This document shows, one piece after another, positions 34,304 to 46,036 of a stretch of DNA of 64,000 bases (within the stretch, counting starts at the first letter, position 1; each line of letters begins with the position of its first letter). The translations under genes and the position numbers were made by a program. Location: positions 310,001-374,000 of the forward strand of contig CAUWAG010000008.1 in the NCBI GenBank assembly GCA_963556695.1. The letters run 5' to 3'. The stretch comes from Anthostomella pinea (Eukaryota; Ascomycota; Sordariomycetes; Xylariales; Xylariaceae). The notes beneath the pieces are model-generated. The model saw only the letters and a list, made by a program, of their open reading frames with translations. It was not told the origin of the DNA and searched no databases.

Positions 34304-34705
34304 AGAGAAGGCCTCGAGCTCGACCCTCTCGTCTTCAGCTTCTGCACCTGCGCTTTTCGTCTCACGCCTGGTTTCCTCGACTGGCAGATCACCATTGGAT
34401 GCAGATCCGAACTCTCGGGCTCCTGGATCCTGACACTTGACAGAAGCTCTCGCAAAACGGCCAAGGCCACTCTGTGGACAAGGCCTCTACCGACGGTGCG
34501 ATGCATCTAAAGATCGCCAGCGGTCTCTCAGACGGCCATACGCTATGAAAGGGCCGGAACAGGGAAGATATGGGCGTGCGACTGGCGCAGCACCTGCGCC
34601 AGAGAAAGAAGGAGCAGCGCGAGTATGTCGCCGCCCAGACGAAGAAGGAACGTCAGTCCCTTGGACGACGATTCCAGCTCCGCCAGGGCAACAAGGATGG
34701 GTTAT
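34304..34705 (+). pseudogene. Further unidentified coding-like fragments
   Basis: Directly after the Rad16 piece, one frame reads LDPLVFSFCTCAFRLTPGFL and closes with ILTLDRSS. Near 34560-34705 a charged segment reads DMGVRLAQHLRQRKKEQREY and then KKERQSLGRRFQLRQGNKDG. Both look like coding sequence cut from larger proteins, but I could not name the parents. No frame joins them. Confidence 0.3.
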
Positions 34706-35514
34706 AGATATCGGGCTCGAGCCATCATGTCATCATGGTTGACGGGTGGAGTGTGGTAGCGAAAAAGCACGAAGAATACAAAGCTCTTAGCTGGCGATCT
34801 GGTGGTATTCTTTGAGATCGATAGCTTCCTACCCGACACCACCTAACGTTACTTGTGGGAGTACGTGGCTACGAGCAACCTTAAGATGAACCGCAAAGAA
34901 GGCTTTCTCGTCAAGACGTGCATGGTACACAAGCACCTGTCCCAAGGTCTCATCTTCAAGATGAGACACTTCCCTCCTATACAAGACCAGTCGGTTCTAA
35001 TATAGCAGTTCAACCATGAATTGAAAGCAGTTGACCTCCAGCTACTGGATATTTGTTGGTCCATGTGATTATGTGGGGGGCTGTGGTCCAAGCGGACATT
35101 TTCACAGCTGCCGGGCCGAAACCTGTCATCTCGATTCTCGACTCCTACCAAGGCTCTAGCTCCGGACCCAGCCGATGCGATCCCTGTTGAGACACGAGGC
35201 GCTAGGAATGACTAGACCCAGATGATCGACGGTGAGGGCAGTCCGGATAAAAAGTAGTCGGTGCGACTTCGGTAAGGGGTGCGACTTCGGTAAGGAAGGC
35301 AATGGGAAGTAATACAGGCAGGGAGAGAGACGGGAAGATACGGAATGAATGAAATATCGTGAGGCCACAACTGGAAGGTGTCGCGTGTGCAGGTAATCAA
35401 TTTGCCTGATATATCTTCTCTTTCCAGCGCCGGGCCTCTTTTCTATCGGAACTCCTCGTCCCTCCTGCGCTCTACCTACTTTACACAGTCCTTTCGTTAC
35501 ACAGGTCGCCCATC
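34706..35514. promoter_or_regulatory. Upstream region of P5C reductase with tandem repeat
   Basis: No gene is supported. It contains a perfect tandem dimer of an 18-bp unit (GGTGCGACTTCGGTAAGG) at 35260-35277 and 35278-35295, about 220 bp before the PRO3 start. A pyrimidine-rich stretch (35400-35510) precedes the start codon. Confidence 0.5.
35260..35295. repeat. Tandem 18-bp direct repeat
   Basis: Two adjacent identical copies of GGTGCGACTTCGGTAAGG. Position upstream of PRO3 allows a regulatory reading, but a minisatellite slip is the simplest explanation. Confidence 0.7.
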
Positions 35515-36576
35515 ATGTTGGCCATCACACAGCACGCCCACGAGCCGCAGGACCTCACCATGGCAGTCCTGGGCTGCGGTACGTTCGCGACTACCTCCGT
35601 TGGACTTATACCAGCTAATTGACCCAATTTAGGCACCATGGGCATCGCGATCCTCTCGGGCATCCTGGCCTCGCTGCAGCAGATGTCGGGGCCGAAACCG
35701 CTGCAGTCGCCCAGCGGATCGACCCCGCGCGACGACGTGCCCTCGCGCCTACCCTCGCGCTTCATCGCCTGCGTGCGGCGGCCCGAGTCGGCCAAGCGCG
35801 TGAAAAAGGCCTTATGGGAGCACAGTGCCTCCCTGAAGGTCGTGCAGAACGAGAACGTGTCCGCCGTTTCGCGGTCCGAAGTCGTGCTGCTCTCGTGCAA
35901 GGCGTCGATGGTCGAGGAGCTTCTCAGCGAGCCGGGGATGGCCAAGGCGCTGCGCGGCAAGCTGCTGATCAGCATCTGCGCGGGCATCACGACGCCGCAC
36001 ATCGAGAAGATCCTGCAGGGCGCGGTGCCGGAGCAGGAGCAGGCGCCCGAGGACGACAAGGACAACGACGGCAGGTGCAGAGTCGTGCTCGCGATGCCGG
36101 CGACGACGAGCGTCATCCGCGAGAGCATGACCGTCATCGCGACGAGCATGCCACCGCTGCCGCCGCAGATCTCGTCCCTCGTGACGTGGATCTTCCGCCG
36201 CATCGGCGACGTCGTCTACCTGCCGCCGACCAACATGGACGCGTCGACGGCGCTCTGCGGCTCCGGCCCGGCCTTCTTCGCGCTCGTGCTCGAGGCTGCC
36301 ATCGACGGCGCTGTGGCCATGGGCCTGCCGCGCGCCGAGGCCACCCGCATGGCCGCGCAGACTATGAGGGGCACTGCGAGTCTGGTCCTCAGCGGCGAAC
36401 ACCCTGCCATGATTCGCGACAAGGTCACGACTCCTGCCGGCTGCACCATCGGCGGGCTCCTGGTGCTGGAGGAGGGCTGCGTGAGAGGGACGGTCTCGAG
36501 GGCAGTGAGGGAAGCCACGGGTGTGGCGAGTCAGCTGGGCCAAGGTATCCAGGGTGTGAACGGGACCAGACGTTAG
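35515..36576 (+). CDS. PRO3: Pyrroline-5-carboxylate reductase
   Basis: Catalyses the last step of proline synthesis, NAD(P)H-dependent reduction of P5C. Exons are 35515-35578 and 35633-36576 (intron 35579-35632, GTACGT...TTTAG, phase 1), giving 335 aa. The start context is followed by AVLGCGTMGIAIL, with GxGxxG at residues 20-25. Later blocks are LLISICAGITTPHIEKIL, VLAMPATTSVIRESM, the dimer-domain ALCGSGPAFFALVLEA, and near the end IRDKVTTPAGCTIGGL, which corresponds to the P5CR signature (..SPGGTT..GL) with GC in place of GT. Slightly longer than yeast Pro3 because of an N-terminal extension and inserts. The GC content is higher than in the neighbours. Confidence 0.95.
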
Positions 36577-37233
36577 ACGATAGAGCGGTTATAGACGGTG
36601 CATGGCAGGGAGTTCGGGTCTTGAATTCATAGATGTCTCAAAGCTGGAATGTCATCGCATTATGGGCTATGTGCCTCGTCCCTTCGCCGGACGTTGGGAT
36701 TAGTTCCTATAAGTACACTGTGCTAAGCGCCGGCCAACCGTATGCCAGCGGAAAACGCCCGCAAATCTGATCTGCATGATTACCCCAGCGATCATGTACC
36801 TTTTGGTATGAAAAATGACTGCAGTGGTGCTTGTCACCCTCATCTCCGACTATGCCATTTCCAGACGGCTGATGGTCCGGCTCGGCAATGAGTCCCTGCC
36901 CACCATAGGCTAGGTGTCTCTCCCAGAGCGCCGTGATTATTTTGGACTTTGGTGTATCATGTACCGGATGCCCACCGTCGACGAATTCAGTGCCGCCGAT
37001 ACGCAACTGGCTGGAGTAAAAGAGTTGCGAGAAAATAAGGCTGACCTGAAACAAGTGACGATGTTCTTGCGCATCGGGCCCCTCTGGTCGATCTCAAGTA
37101 AGACATACCAGGTATGGACGAAAGGAAGGAAGGCGGATGCCGCTTAAGCAATCACCGACACCATCCACACTCAGAGAGCAAACGCCTAATGATTCTGTTT
37201 GCGAACTCGATCCTTCAGAACAACCCTGATCAT
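36577..37233. other. Intergenic, convergent 3' regions
   Basis: This lies between the stops of PRO3 (+) and HAT1 (-). Small frames on both strands show no family feature; no RNA gene or repeat was seen. Confidence 0.5.
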
Positions 37234-38824
37234 CTAGGCGTCCTCAACTCGCGCTCTTTTGCTCGACGTGCTGGCTTCCTCCGCTTCGCTGTCCAGCTTT
37301 CTCTTGCTGTTAGCCACAACGGCTTTGGGTTCTAACCGCTCAAGGATTCTCGCGTACTCCCACTCGACGTTGCTAACAGTCTCGTTGAGCTTGATGATAC
37401 GCTCGGTGATCTCGAATTCCCCGAGAACGTTGGCATTTCGGCGGTAGAGGCGCTGCTTCAGCAGCAATCGCCAAACCGTGTAGGCTTGCAGATCAGCTTT
37501 CGATTGCGAGGGTTGCGCAACCGAATCAGTATCTGGTCGAGGCCGGACAGAGTCAGGTAGCGTCGACATGAGATGCATCTCCGTAAGTCTCCAGAATTGC
37601 CGAGGTGCAATTTTGGCTTTGACTCGCATTGCTTCCAGCGCATCCATATCGACTATGCCATCCGCAGACGAGCTCCCTGACTCAGGAGATGAAACGCGCG
37701 TGTTGTTGTGGAGGATGGCTCCCTTTTCGGGTATTGACACGTTGGCGTTGACCTTGAGCGCTGCGAATCCCGGTATGTTCTTTCGCAGATACTTCATATC
37801 GCAGAGGTCCCGAACCAGATCAAAATCCTCGTTAGGGTCTTCAACCGTGACCTCCTTCACAGACGCATCGTCGACGCCGAGGCAAAAGATTGTGTTGTAG
37901 AGCAGGGCACCGACGCCTTTCCCTTGGAATGGAGGCAAAATGACGAACTGCGATATCCTCGAGCGGCTGGGAAGATCCTTAAGGGAGAAGTCTCCCTCGG
38001 GAAGTTCCCAGGCGTGGTCAATACTATCCTTGGCGGGGCTCGCCCGAGGTGTTGGCTGCTGGAACATCCAGAAGTCGTAGACGGTTGAGAAACCCTGGAA
38101 TATGTACCGGTGCTTGTCCGGTGCATCAGTGGTCGGTTGCTTCTTGTAAATGAAGAAGACCGACCATCGGGCCAGAGAATACTCTGGCTCCTCCTTGCCC
38201 TCCGGGTTTTGTCCGATATAAGATCCGCCTTCAATAAACAGCAGGACCATAACTTGGATTCTCTTGAGCATCTGCTTGACAGCCAGGTCTGCCATGGTGC
38301 CGTGCCATACTTCGTAGATTTCCCCATCCTTCTCGGCGGTCTTGACGAGGGTACCAGGAGGAGCCCATGTCTCCGGGGTATTTCTCACAGCCGAATCGTA
38401 CTCCTGCCGTCCCTGGAATGCAACTGTGGCTGGTTAGCATTGCGCAGCGGTGACTGTTACATAGTGCGAAGACAAACCTCCGGGTAGGAACTCTTTCAGG
38501 GTCTCTCTGACATCTAGCGCCTCGACACCGGCGACCGAAGCGAACTTCCTGGATGAGGTCACCGACAGATTCGGTCGCAGATCTCGAGCATCGTACTGGA
38601 GGTTTATCTTCAGGCCCTTGTATCCGAATATGCGCTCGTCTTCGCCGAAAATGGCATATGTGAACTTCGGGTTGAACGTTGCGATCTTTTCGAGACCGGA
38701 AGACGTGGGTCGCACGAGGGAGATAAAAAGCGCCTCGTTGGCATTGACCGTCCCTATGTAAAGATGTTAGTCAGGAGCACCGGTCGCATGCTGGCATAGA
38801 GAGGCGCATACACTCGTCTTCCAT
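37234..38824 (-). CDS. HAT1: Histone acetyltransferase type B catalytic subunit
   Basis: Acetylates newly made histone H4 at Lys5/Lys12 before nuclear import and chromatin assembly, with a Hat2/RbAp partner. Exons on the minus strand are 38824-38812, 38753-38461 and 38412-37234, giving 494 aa. The first exon has only 13 bases; its donor GTATGC is chosen over the overlapping GTGTAT because only it restores the frame (MEDE|WTVNANEALF). Intron 2 is 48 nt with a perfect TGCTAAC branch site. The Hat1 N-domain covers residues 1-130. The GNAT core has SRISQFVILPPFQGKGVGAL, with the acetyl-CoA loop QGKGVG at about 265-270, and VEDPNEDFDLVRDL follows. The C-terminus ends in a basic, Ser-rich KRARVE-type tail, a possible nuclear signal. 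Confidence 0.94.
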
Positions 38825-39597
38825 GGTGACGTGTCAAAGGTAGCCCGATATGCAATCACTCAGTGATCAGAGGGTGCGAGATGACTAGTGAAGCTCGACA
38901 GATGTCGCGACCAGACGGCGATAAGGTTTTGGTATGCAGGCGCAACAGGAAACAAACGGCGATGGCGACGATGGCGGATTGTCGACTCGGGATTTCGCAT
39001 GCAATTAACGACTTGAAGATCTGCGTCGCGTCGAGATCTGGTACGGCGCGTCCGAAGTGGGGAGGAAGTCCACTGTCCGCGGGCGCGCGATCAGGCAAGT
39101 ACTCCACAGTTGGTTGAAGAGCGGTGCAATCGGATCGTGCCTTCCAAGTTCCAACTTCCAACTTCAAGCTGCCCGCGGGCCGTGCAGGTGCCCAGGTGTG
39201 TGCTTGGCGGCTCCAGGTCTCCTCAGGTATCTCAGGAGGTACCTAATCGGTGGTGATGCCCCTGTGGCAGCAGTGAAAGTCAGCTGCGACTGATGAGCGC
39301 TACCTCGAGGTACATAAGGTAAGCGGCTAGGTAGCCGCGGGTAGGTGGGCTGACTGGGGGTGGATTTGCCGATTGCCGCTAAAGGTCTGAGGCTACGCGG
39401 AAAAGTGTCCGACTTGGCTGGCACGGCTGGACCTTTGCGGGATCTGTTCAAATCAATTCTTATCGAGCAAGCATCATTGTGCCAACTGGTCCTCGTCGAT
39501 GATCAGATGCGCCGTCTCTTTCGTCTTACATACCCTCCAATGAGTCGGTAGCAAGAGTTGTATCGTCCACTGTTTTTCCCGACGACGTATGCAACGA
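38825..39597. promoter_or_regulatory. Divergent upstream region, HAT1 / ZIP transporter
   Basis: Both start codons face outward from this 773-bp gap. It contains short TTCCAAC repeats near 39145-39165 and CAGGT-rich sequence at 39180-39245. No gene is supported; the frames at 38863-39551 are chance. Confidence 0.45.
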
Positions 39598-41004
39598 TGG
39601 CTGGTGGTGGTGTCTTTCTCCTGCTGGCCTTGACGGTACGTTGACCTGGCCTTCGATCCCACCTCTGGTTTTGAGTACTGACCATTGATGCAGGCCGTGA
39701 TGGCGTTGGCGTGCGTACCACCGAATCCTCCCATAGCAATTTTCAGACGCAGATCCTGACAGCAGCAGCTCGTTCCTCGCCGGCGCATTACCACTCTCCA
39801 TGTCCTTGTCGCAATCACAGCTTCGGTTAATATCAAGCATTGGCATAGGCATACTTGTCGGCACGTCTATGATAATAATAATACCGGAGGGGATCGAAGC
39901 CATCACCGAAGCGTCGAGCTCGGCACACGCGCAGAACACGAGATGTCTACGAGATGTGAAAGACGCAGCCACCGTTCGTTGGGTGGTAGGAGCCTCCGTC
40001 GCTTCCAGAGATGAGCATCCGATCTGGTCGGAGACTACTAGAAGAGAAGACCCGCTGGATATTTTACACGCCTTGCCCGACCCGATAACACCCTCGGCGG
40101 AGACGACAGGCACAGCTATCCATGATAGGGCACCAGCTGATGAGCCAGAGAGTACAGGCGATGGACCGATGCCAGTACCAGGGAGCCAACATGCCGAAGT
40201 AGAAGTTCCTACCTTCTATATTGGATTGTCTATGATCCTCGGGTTCATCCTCATGTTCCTAGTCGACCGTCTTCCGCGCCATGCTTCCGACAACTTCGTA
40301 CCGCCGCCACCGCCCAGACATATCAGCTTGAGCAACCTGGGAGGATCAGCACTTTCAGGCGATGAAGAAGAGTCTGAGGGTTTTCTAGGCTCACTCACGC
40401 CCACCCCGAAGCAGTCGAGGAGCCTCGCCACGACGACAGGTCTGGTGATACATGCTGCGGCAGATGGCATTGCGATGGGTGCTTCGTCCGCTTCGTCCGA
40501 CACAACGCTCGGATTCATCGTCTTCATTGCGATCATGGTGCACAAAGCGCCCGCGGCATTTGGTCTCACCTCAATTCTCCTGAAACAGGGGCTTTCTAAG
40601 CGTGCAGCCAGAGGTCATTTGATCGTGTTTAGCCTGGCATCTCCCTTCGGAGCCTGGCTGACTTTTATACTCGTGAGCTTTCTCGGTGGCCGAGGCGATG
40701 GTTCACTGAACCAGTGGTGGGTTGGAATGCTTCTACTGTTCTCGGCGGGGACGTTCCTGTGAGTCTGCAACCACGCCCTGATATGATACCATCTGCTGAT
40801 TCACCAAGTTATGTTGCGATGCATGCAATGCAAGAAGGCGACTCCCCATCAAGTCACGATGTTGGATCAGGGGCAAACGGATATGCAGACGGGGCCAGTA
40901 TTAATCAACGCAAGCATGCGCATCCGCAGATGCGGGATACTCTTGCCACGATTGCTGGCATGCTACTACCTCTCCTCACGCAGTTTGGCCATCATCACCA
41001 TTGA
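39598..41004 (+). CDS. ZIP-family metal transporter (SLC39A9/Atx2-like)
   Basis: Membrane transporter for Zn2+ or Mn2+, likely in the Golgi or another internal membrane. Exons are 39598-39636, 39694-39710, 39766-40758 and 40809-41004, giving 414 aa. Exon 2 is a 17-base micro-exon. Together the first exons encode TM1 (MAGGGVFLLLALT/AVMALA/SSFLAGALPLS). TM2 and TM3 follow (LISSIGIGILVGTSMIIIIP; FILMFLVDRL). The ZIP signature helices are HAAADGIAMGASS and FIAIMVHKAPAAFGL, carrying the metal-binding His and acidic residues (HxxxD, HKxP). There is a long polar loop after TM2, and the protein ends in a four-His tail. Substrate and organelle are inferred from the family. Confidence 0.9.
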
Positions 41005-43842
41005 CGCATCTCGAAAGAAATATGTGAACTTGGCTTGATGCGACTTAGGGAAGACTTCGAGCTGCGGATTGATTACGACCGGCAGATATGAACCTGCAGC
41101 CGGGGTTTTCAAAGAAATTTCCCAGTTTATTGTGGCTCTGGATTTATGTTACATTTGACAAGCGTGTGTTCAGCGAATGTGGGCATTATCAGCCTGGCAA
41201 TGTATAGGGGTGCCTGAGTGGTCGGGCCATGCAATATACCCTTGGATTGGACATGACAGGAAGACCTGTGGGATATCAGCAACAACATTCTACTATTAGA
41301 AGGAGACGTTGCTCTAGCAAGCCACTGACGGAACTGTATGATCACCCCTAGTCTAAAATCTTTTCAGAAAAATCTACTGCGTAAAGACCGAGTATGATCA
41401 GGCTCGTGCTGCAAGTGCAATCTTCATGTGCCACAGGTACTTCTGCAGTAAAGCAGCTAGCAGCTCTGATCTTCTTGTCTGACAGCCAGAGCCAACGGGG
41501 AAGTCCCTGTGAGAATCTCCAGTCCAGGCCCAGATTAGGTGCTCTCTTGTCTGTGCTACCTATCACCGGCTCTGCATCCTGGAGCAGTCTGCCTTCCGCA
41601 GTTACACGGTGTTTCAATGCAGCTGAAGGGAAGCCATACGTTTACCGGTGAGCTCTCGGTACTCGGATCTGCTTATAGGTTGGGCAGCTCACAGCGTACA
41701 CAGTTGGTTGACAGTCGGGTGTGGCAGCTAACTATATGTATCAACTGCGAGAGAACTACCTAAAAGTATTCTTATACCACCTGACGTACAGTACGATGTG
41801 ATGCTCAGTATCTTCTGGGTCACACGAGTGTCAGCCATACGAGTGTTTTGATGTATAGACGACGATGGGCAGGATTCTGCATTTGTAGCCTTCCGCAGCA
41901 ACTTGGCCGGCATTACAGACGCGGCACCTGCGGAAAACAGCCTTCCCAACCAGGAAGGGGGGTCAGCAGCCAATGGGAAGCACGAGTCAGGGCGGGCCCA
42001 AGGCGGATAAGCTAGCAGGGGGACGGCCTGCCCGAGAATACAATGCATTGCCCGAAGCCACGCACTGTGCTGAGTACCGTACTGAGGTATGGATGTGTAC
42101 CCAAGTCTCGAACCCTCGAACGAGTCGAACGAGTCGAACCAGCTGGTGGCTTCCTTGTATGAGTTAGGTAGGTTGTAACTGCCTTGCCGCCGCGCACTGC
42201 CACCTCGATTCTTTCTTGCCCGCCAACTAGGGACCAGTGGCCAGCCTCTTTTCTTCCAGCCGTCTGACTGTACTGCATGTGCGGTGTGGAATCCGGGGAA
42301 ACCTGGCGCCCTAGGCCTGAGGCGCACAATTTCATGATCGACGGCCTACCGCTTGCCTCCTTTCAAGCTTTCAAAAGGTAAGAGTTATGTGTAGTCTGAG
42401 GTGTGAACGTGTATAGTTGAGTGATAGGTTACCGAGGTACGTCGACAGTAGTCGGAACGTTCAACCTACACAACTAACGTCGACGGTATTCAAATAGAGT
42501 TCCTACACGACAACGCCCAAGGGACGTATTCTACCGCAATCCTGACCTGCGCGGCTAAGTATCATAAATCACGTAACTCGACGAGTCAAGTGCCGTAGGA
42601 TCATTATGGGATGTTTACTTACGCATGTATCTATATCTGTCCGAAATGGGATCGCTCCTTACGGCTCAGTCGCTGCAATGTTGAGGCTGTACACAATCTG
42701 ACGGTGTGGAAATTGATCACAATGCAACCATCCATCTGCTTTTCAGGTTTCAGTAGTCAGATCTGCGTATATACGAGGCAGATATAGTCAGGCGCATGTG
42801 CTGCAGGTGATACCAACAACGGAAACCTCTTCATATCAAGGAATTCTTGCATGAGAGTAATAAGGTACCTACAGGCACAGAAGTCAGGCTGCAAGTCAAT
42901 ATAGTGCACAGTATGAACGTTACACGCAGAACGGTAACACACTAAGTAGGCACACCACCAGCTGTCCTTCCCCCAACTTGGCCCCAAGTGAGGAAACCGT
43001 GTGGGGAGGCACGATCCTTGCTCATCTCAGATTCTCACCTGATTCCGCCATCCACCCGCCCTCGAGGGGCCCCATCCTTCGATTGTGCAGTTCATCGCAA
43101 CTCTCCACGAGTCCACGACCGGTCTGCCTGTCTCTGCCCCTTTGGTCATTGGCATCCTATCGAGCGCCAACCCGTTCGTGTTCAATCCTGCTGTGCTGTG
43201 CTTTGGACGTCGCCCAGTGCCAGGCCTCGACGATCTCCTCCACCCGACAATAATGCATTGACAGCATTTGGCGATCCATCACTTTCCCGCTACTCCTCGG
43301 CCACTTCTCGCCGCCGCCGCCGCCGCATCCACCGCTTCATGCCCACCGCCGTTGGTCTCCGGCCTCTTTCACATATTCGCCGTCGGATCCTCGCGCAAGA
43401 CATTTCATCTGTCACGTACGTTACTTGGGGGAGGTTGTCTCATTGATTACCTTGCGCCGCGCCCAAGGCACACAAGATCGTCCTTGTTCTCGGCTTGGAC
43501 AGCCACACTAGGGTATGGAACAACTACTCCTATCCACCACCAGCCTTCCCCCAGCGCGTGTTTCCCAGCATCACTCGTCGAATACATATGAGCCTACGCT
43601 GTTGGCCTCTGACCGTGGTCCGAGTGTGTCCGGCCTATCTGCAATAACTTCGGTCTGGCTTTCGAAATGCAACTTTTGTTTGGTGTTCCCATCATGACTA
43701 ATACCATTTAGTCTGGGCTCATACTTTTGCCTATGACAGTCCATCAGTCCCGAGCGATTAGCCCCTGACGAATACCTACCATCGACGCCTTCCCAGGGCT
43801 TCGTATCCCGAACGAACGATCGTGATACCCCACAACTCCAAC
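41005..43842. other. Long intergenic region upstream of Cdc4-like gene
   Basis: 2.8 kb without a supported gene. It includes short tandem CGAACGAGT repeats near 42115-42140. A CT-rich stretch runs from about 43030 to 43400; with its several short ATG-initiated frames it is a likely promoter and long 5' UTR for the F-box/WD40 gene. The rest shows nothing recognisable on either strand. Confidence 0.45.
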
Positions 43843-46036
43843 ATGGCTGGCTATAGCCGACCGCTTAGTTTCTCCGAAAGGAGGGGAAGCACGATGAGCT
43901 GCGGCGAGGAGTTGAGTTTGAGCACAACCAGCGCTGGTCCCGTTATTGTGAATCAGAGATTGGACAAGATGGCTCAACCCCGACCGCGAGGACCACCCAC
44001 GCCCAGCATGAATACACCTGCCGCCGACTTTGATCAACAACTCACTGGCTCTCCCCCACATCCCCCCACCCCAGCCGCATCGCCAGGGCCGACGAATGCT
44101 CAACCCGACTGGAGTGATGCTGCCGATGACGAGGATTTCTTTCTGGCCAACGTACGACAAGTCTTCAAGACCTGCTCCGGGCCGCATCGAAATCGAATAC
44201 TGGCGGATTTGCTGAACATGTGCACGACTCAGCAACTCAGCTTCGTTCACCAGTTTGTGAGCCCTCTACTGAAGAAGGATCCTTTTACCAGCCTGCCGGA
44301 TGAACTTTGTTTGAGGATACTTTCGTTTATAGATGATCCGCAAGTCCTCGCCCGAGCTTCGCAGGTGTCCCGGAGGTGGAGGGATCTTCTTAGCGACGAT
44401 GTGACATGGAAGAACCTTTGTGCCAAGCACGACTATGGCCGGCGGCTTTCGGAGGTCTATTATGGGGTTCCATCATACGCTGCAAGCAGACCCGGTGCTC
44501 TACCTTTGACCGACCCGGACTACGCGAATCATAGTTTTCCCGGCGCTCTTCCTGGCTCTGCGGCTTATTATGCTGCATCCCGCAGTGTCGATGGATCTTC
44601 GGATACTGCTCTCATTGAGCGACCAAAACTGCGGTCATACAAGTCTCATTTCAAGCAAAGATACCTGGTTGAGTCAGCATGGAGGACTGGTGGACGCCAT
44701 ACGACTCGAACTATCACTCAAGATGGAAGAGTAGTCACCAGTTTGCATCTTACACCCAAGTACATCGTTGTAGCGCTTGATAACGCCAGGATACATATCT
44801 TCGACCGCGAGGGCAATGCACTTCGAACTCTCCAAGGTCATATTATGGGCGTGTGGGCTATGGTTCCATGGGAAGACGTTCTTGTCAGTGGTGGTTGTGA
44901 TCGTGATGTACGGGTTTGGGACATGGCCAACGGGTAAGGTCTTTTGTTGGGTTTGAAATGGGCACTCTGACTGACTATATTCCGCAGTTCATGCTTACAT
45001 ACATTGCGAGGTCACACTTCCACGGTACGCTGTCTTAAGATGTCAGATGCGAACACGGCGATTTCAGGCTCACGGGATACTACCCTGCGGGTCTGGGACA
45101 TAAGACAAGGTGTCTGCCGGAACGTTCTCGTGGGTCACCAAGCCAGCGTAAGATGCCTGGAGATTAAGGGGGATATCGTTGTGTCCGGAAGCTACGATGC
45201 TACGGCCAAGATATGGAGTATCTCGGAAGGCAGGTGTCTTCACACCCTTACAGGGCATTTCAGTCAGATTTATGCCATCGCCTTTGATGGCCAGAGAGTT
45301 GTGACTGGAAGTCTCGATACTAGTGTTCGGGTTTGGAATGCTTATACAGGGTAAGTCGCGTGGTGCGCAATATCATCTGTGTACAGGCGCGCTGACACGG
45401 TGGATAGTGAGGCCATAGCAGTTTTACAGGGACACACCTCGTTGGTTGGCCAACTTCAGCTGCGTGGGAACACTCTCGTCACCGGAGGTTCAGACGGATC
45501 GGTCAGAGTGTGGTCTCTGGAGAAGATGTGCCCGATTCATCGACTGGCGGCACATGATAACAGCGTCACTAGCCTTCAATTTGATGACACCCGCGTCGTC
45601 AGTGGAGGCAGTGATGGTCGAGTCAAAGTCTGGGATGTCAAGACTGGCCATCTCGTGCGAGAACTCATTACGGCAGAGTCTGTATGGAGAGTAGTCTTTG
45701 AGGACGAGAAGTGCGTCGCGGTGGCTAACAGGGGAAGCCGAGTCATGATGGAGGTACGTTACGCTTCTTTCATATGTGTGGCGTTGCTCTGACCCAATGT
45801 AGGTGTGGTCATTTTCACCTCCCGAGGACGCTTACGAGAGACCGGTATCATTGCCTCAGAGGCTCGCTGAACCATCGCCGACACATCCTCTGACAGCTGA
45901 TTTCCGACGATCTACTCTCGGATTATCAAGTATTGACATGGACGAAGATTCGGGCAGTCAAGACATTGACATGAGAGACGCTGGCCCGTCCACTGCACCA
46001 CTAGCTGGAAACACGACATTTTTCCATGATGACTGA
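43843..46036 (+). CDS. F-box/WD40 protein, Cdc4/Fbw7-type SCF receptor
   Basis: Substrate receptor of an SCF ubiquitin ligase; the type recognises phosphorylated degrons. Exons are 43843-44933, 44988-45350, 45408-45753 and 45803-46036, giving 677 aa. The N-terminus is Pro/Ser-rich. A dimerisation-like helix (NRILADLLNMCTTQQLSFVH) precedes the F-box (DPFTSLPDELCLRILSFIDD, near residue 150). A linker with YKSHFKQRYLVESAWR leads to eight WD repeats with clear xGH...VWD cores: RTLQGH, HTLRGH, NVLVGH, HTLTGH, AVLQGH, HRLAAH, flanked by one more at each end. The eighth blade fits Cdc4/Fbw7 better than seven-bladed Met30/beta-TrCP. Two of the three introns fall at the Gly of a VWxxxxG repeat end. 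Which ascomycete orthologue it is (Cdc4 or the clock factor FWD-1) needs a tree. Confidence 0.92.

Noticed and set aside
35619..36632. 337-codon frame overlapping PRO3 and similar long frames opposite the GC-rich genes (for example 49766-50311, 51070-51660)
   Set aside because: Arg/Ala/His-rich shadow frames caused by high third-position GC in the real genes.
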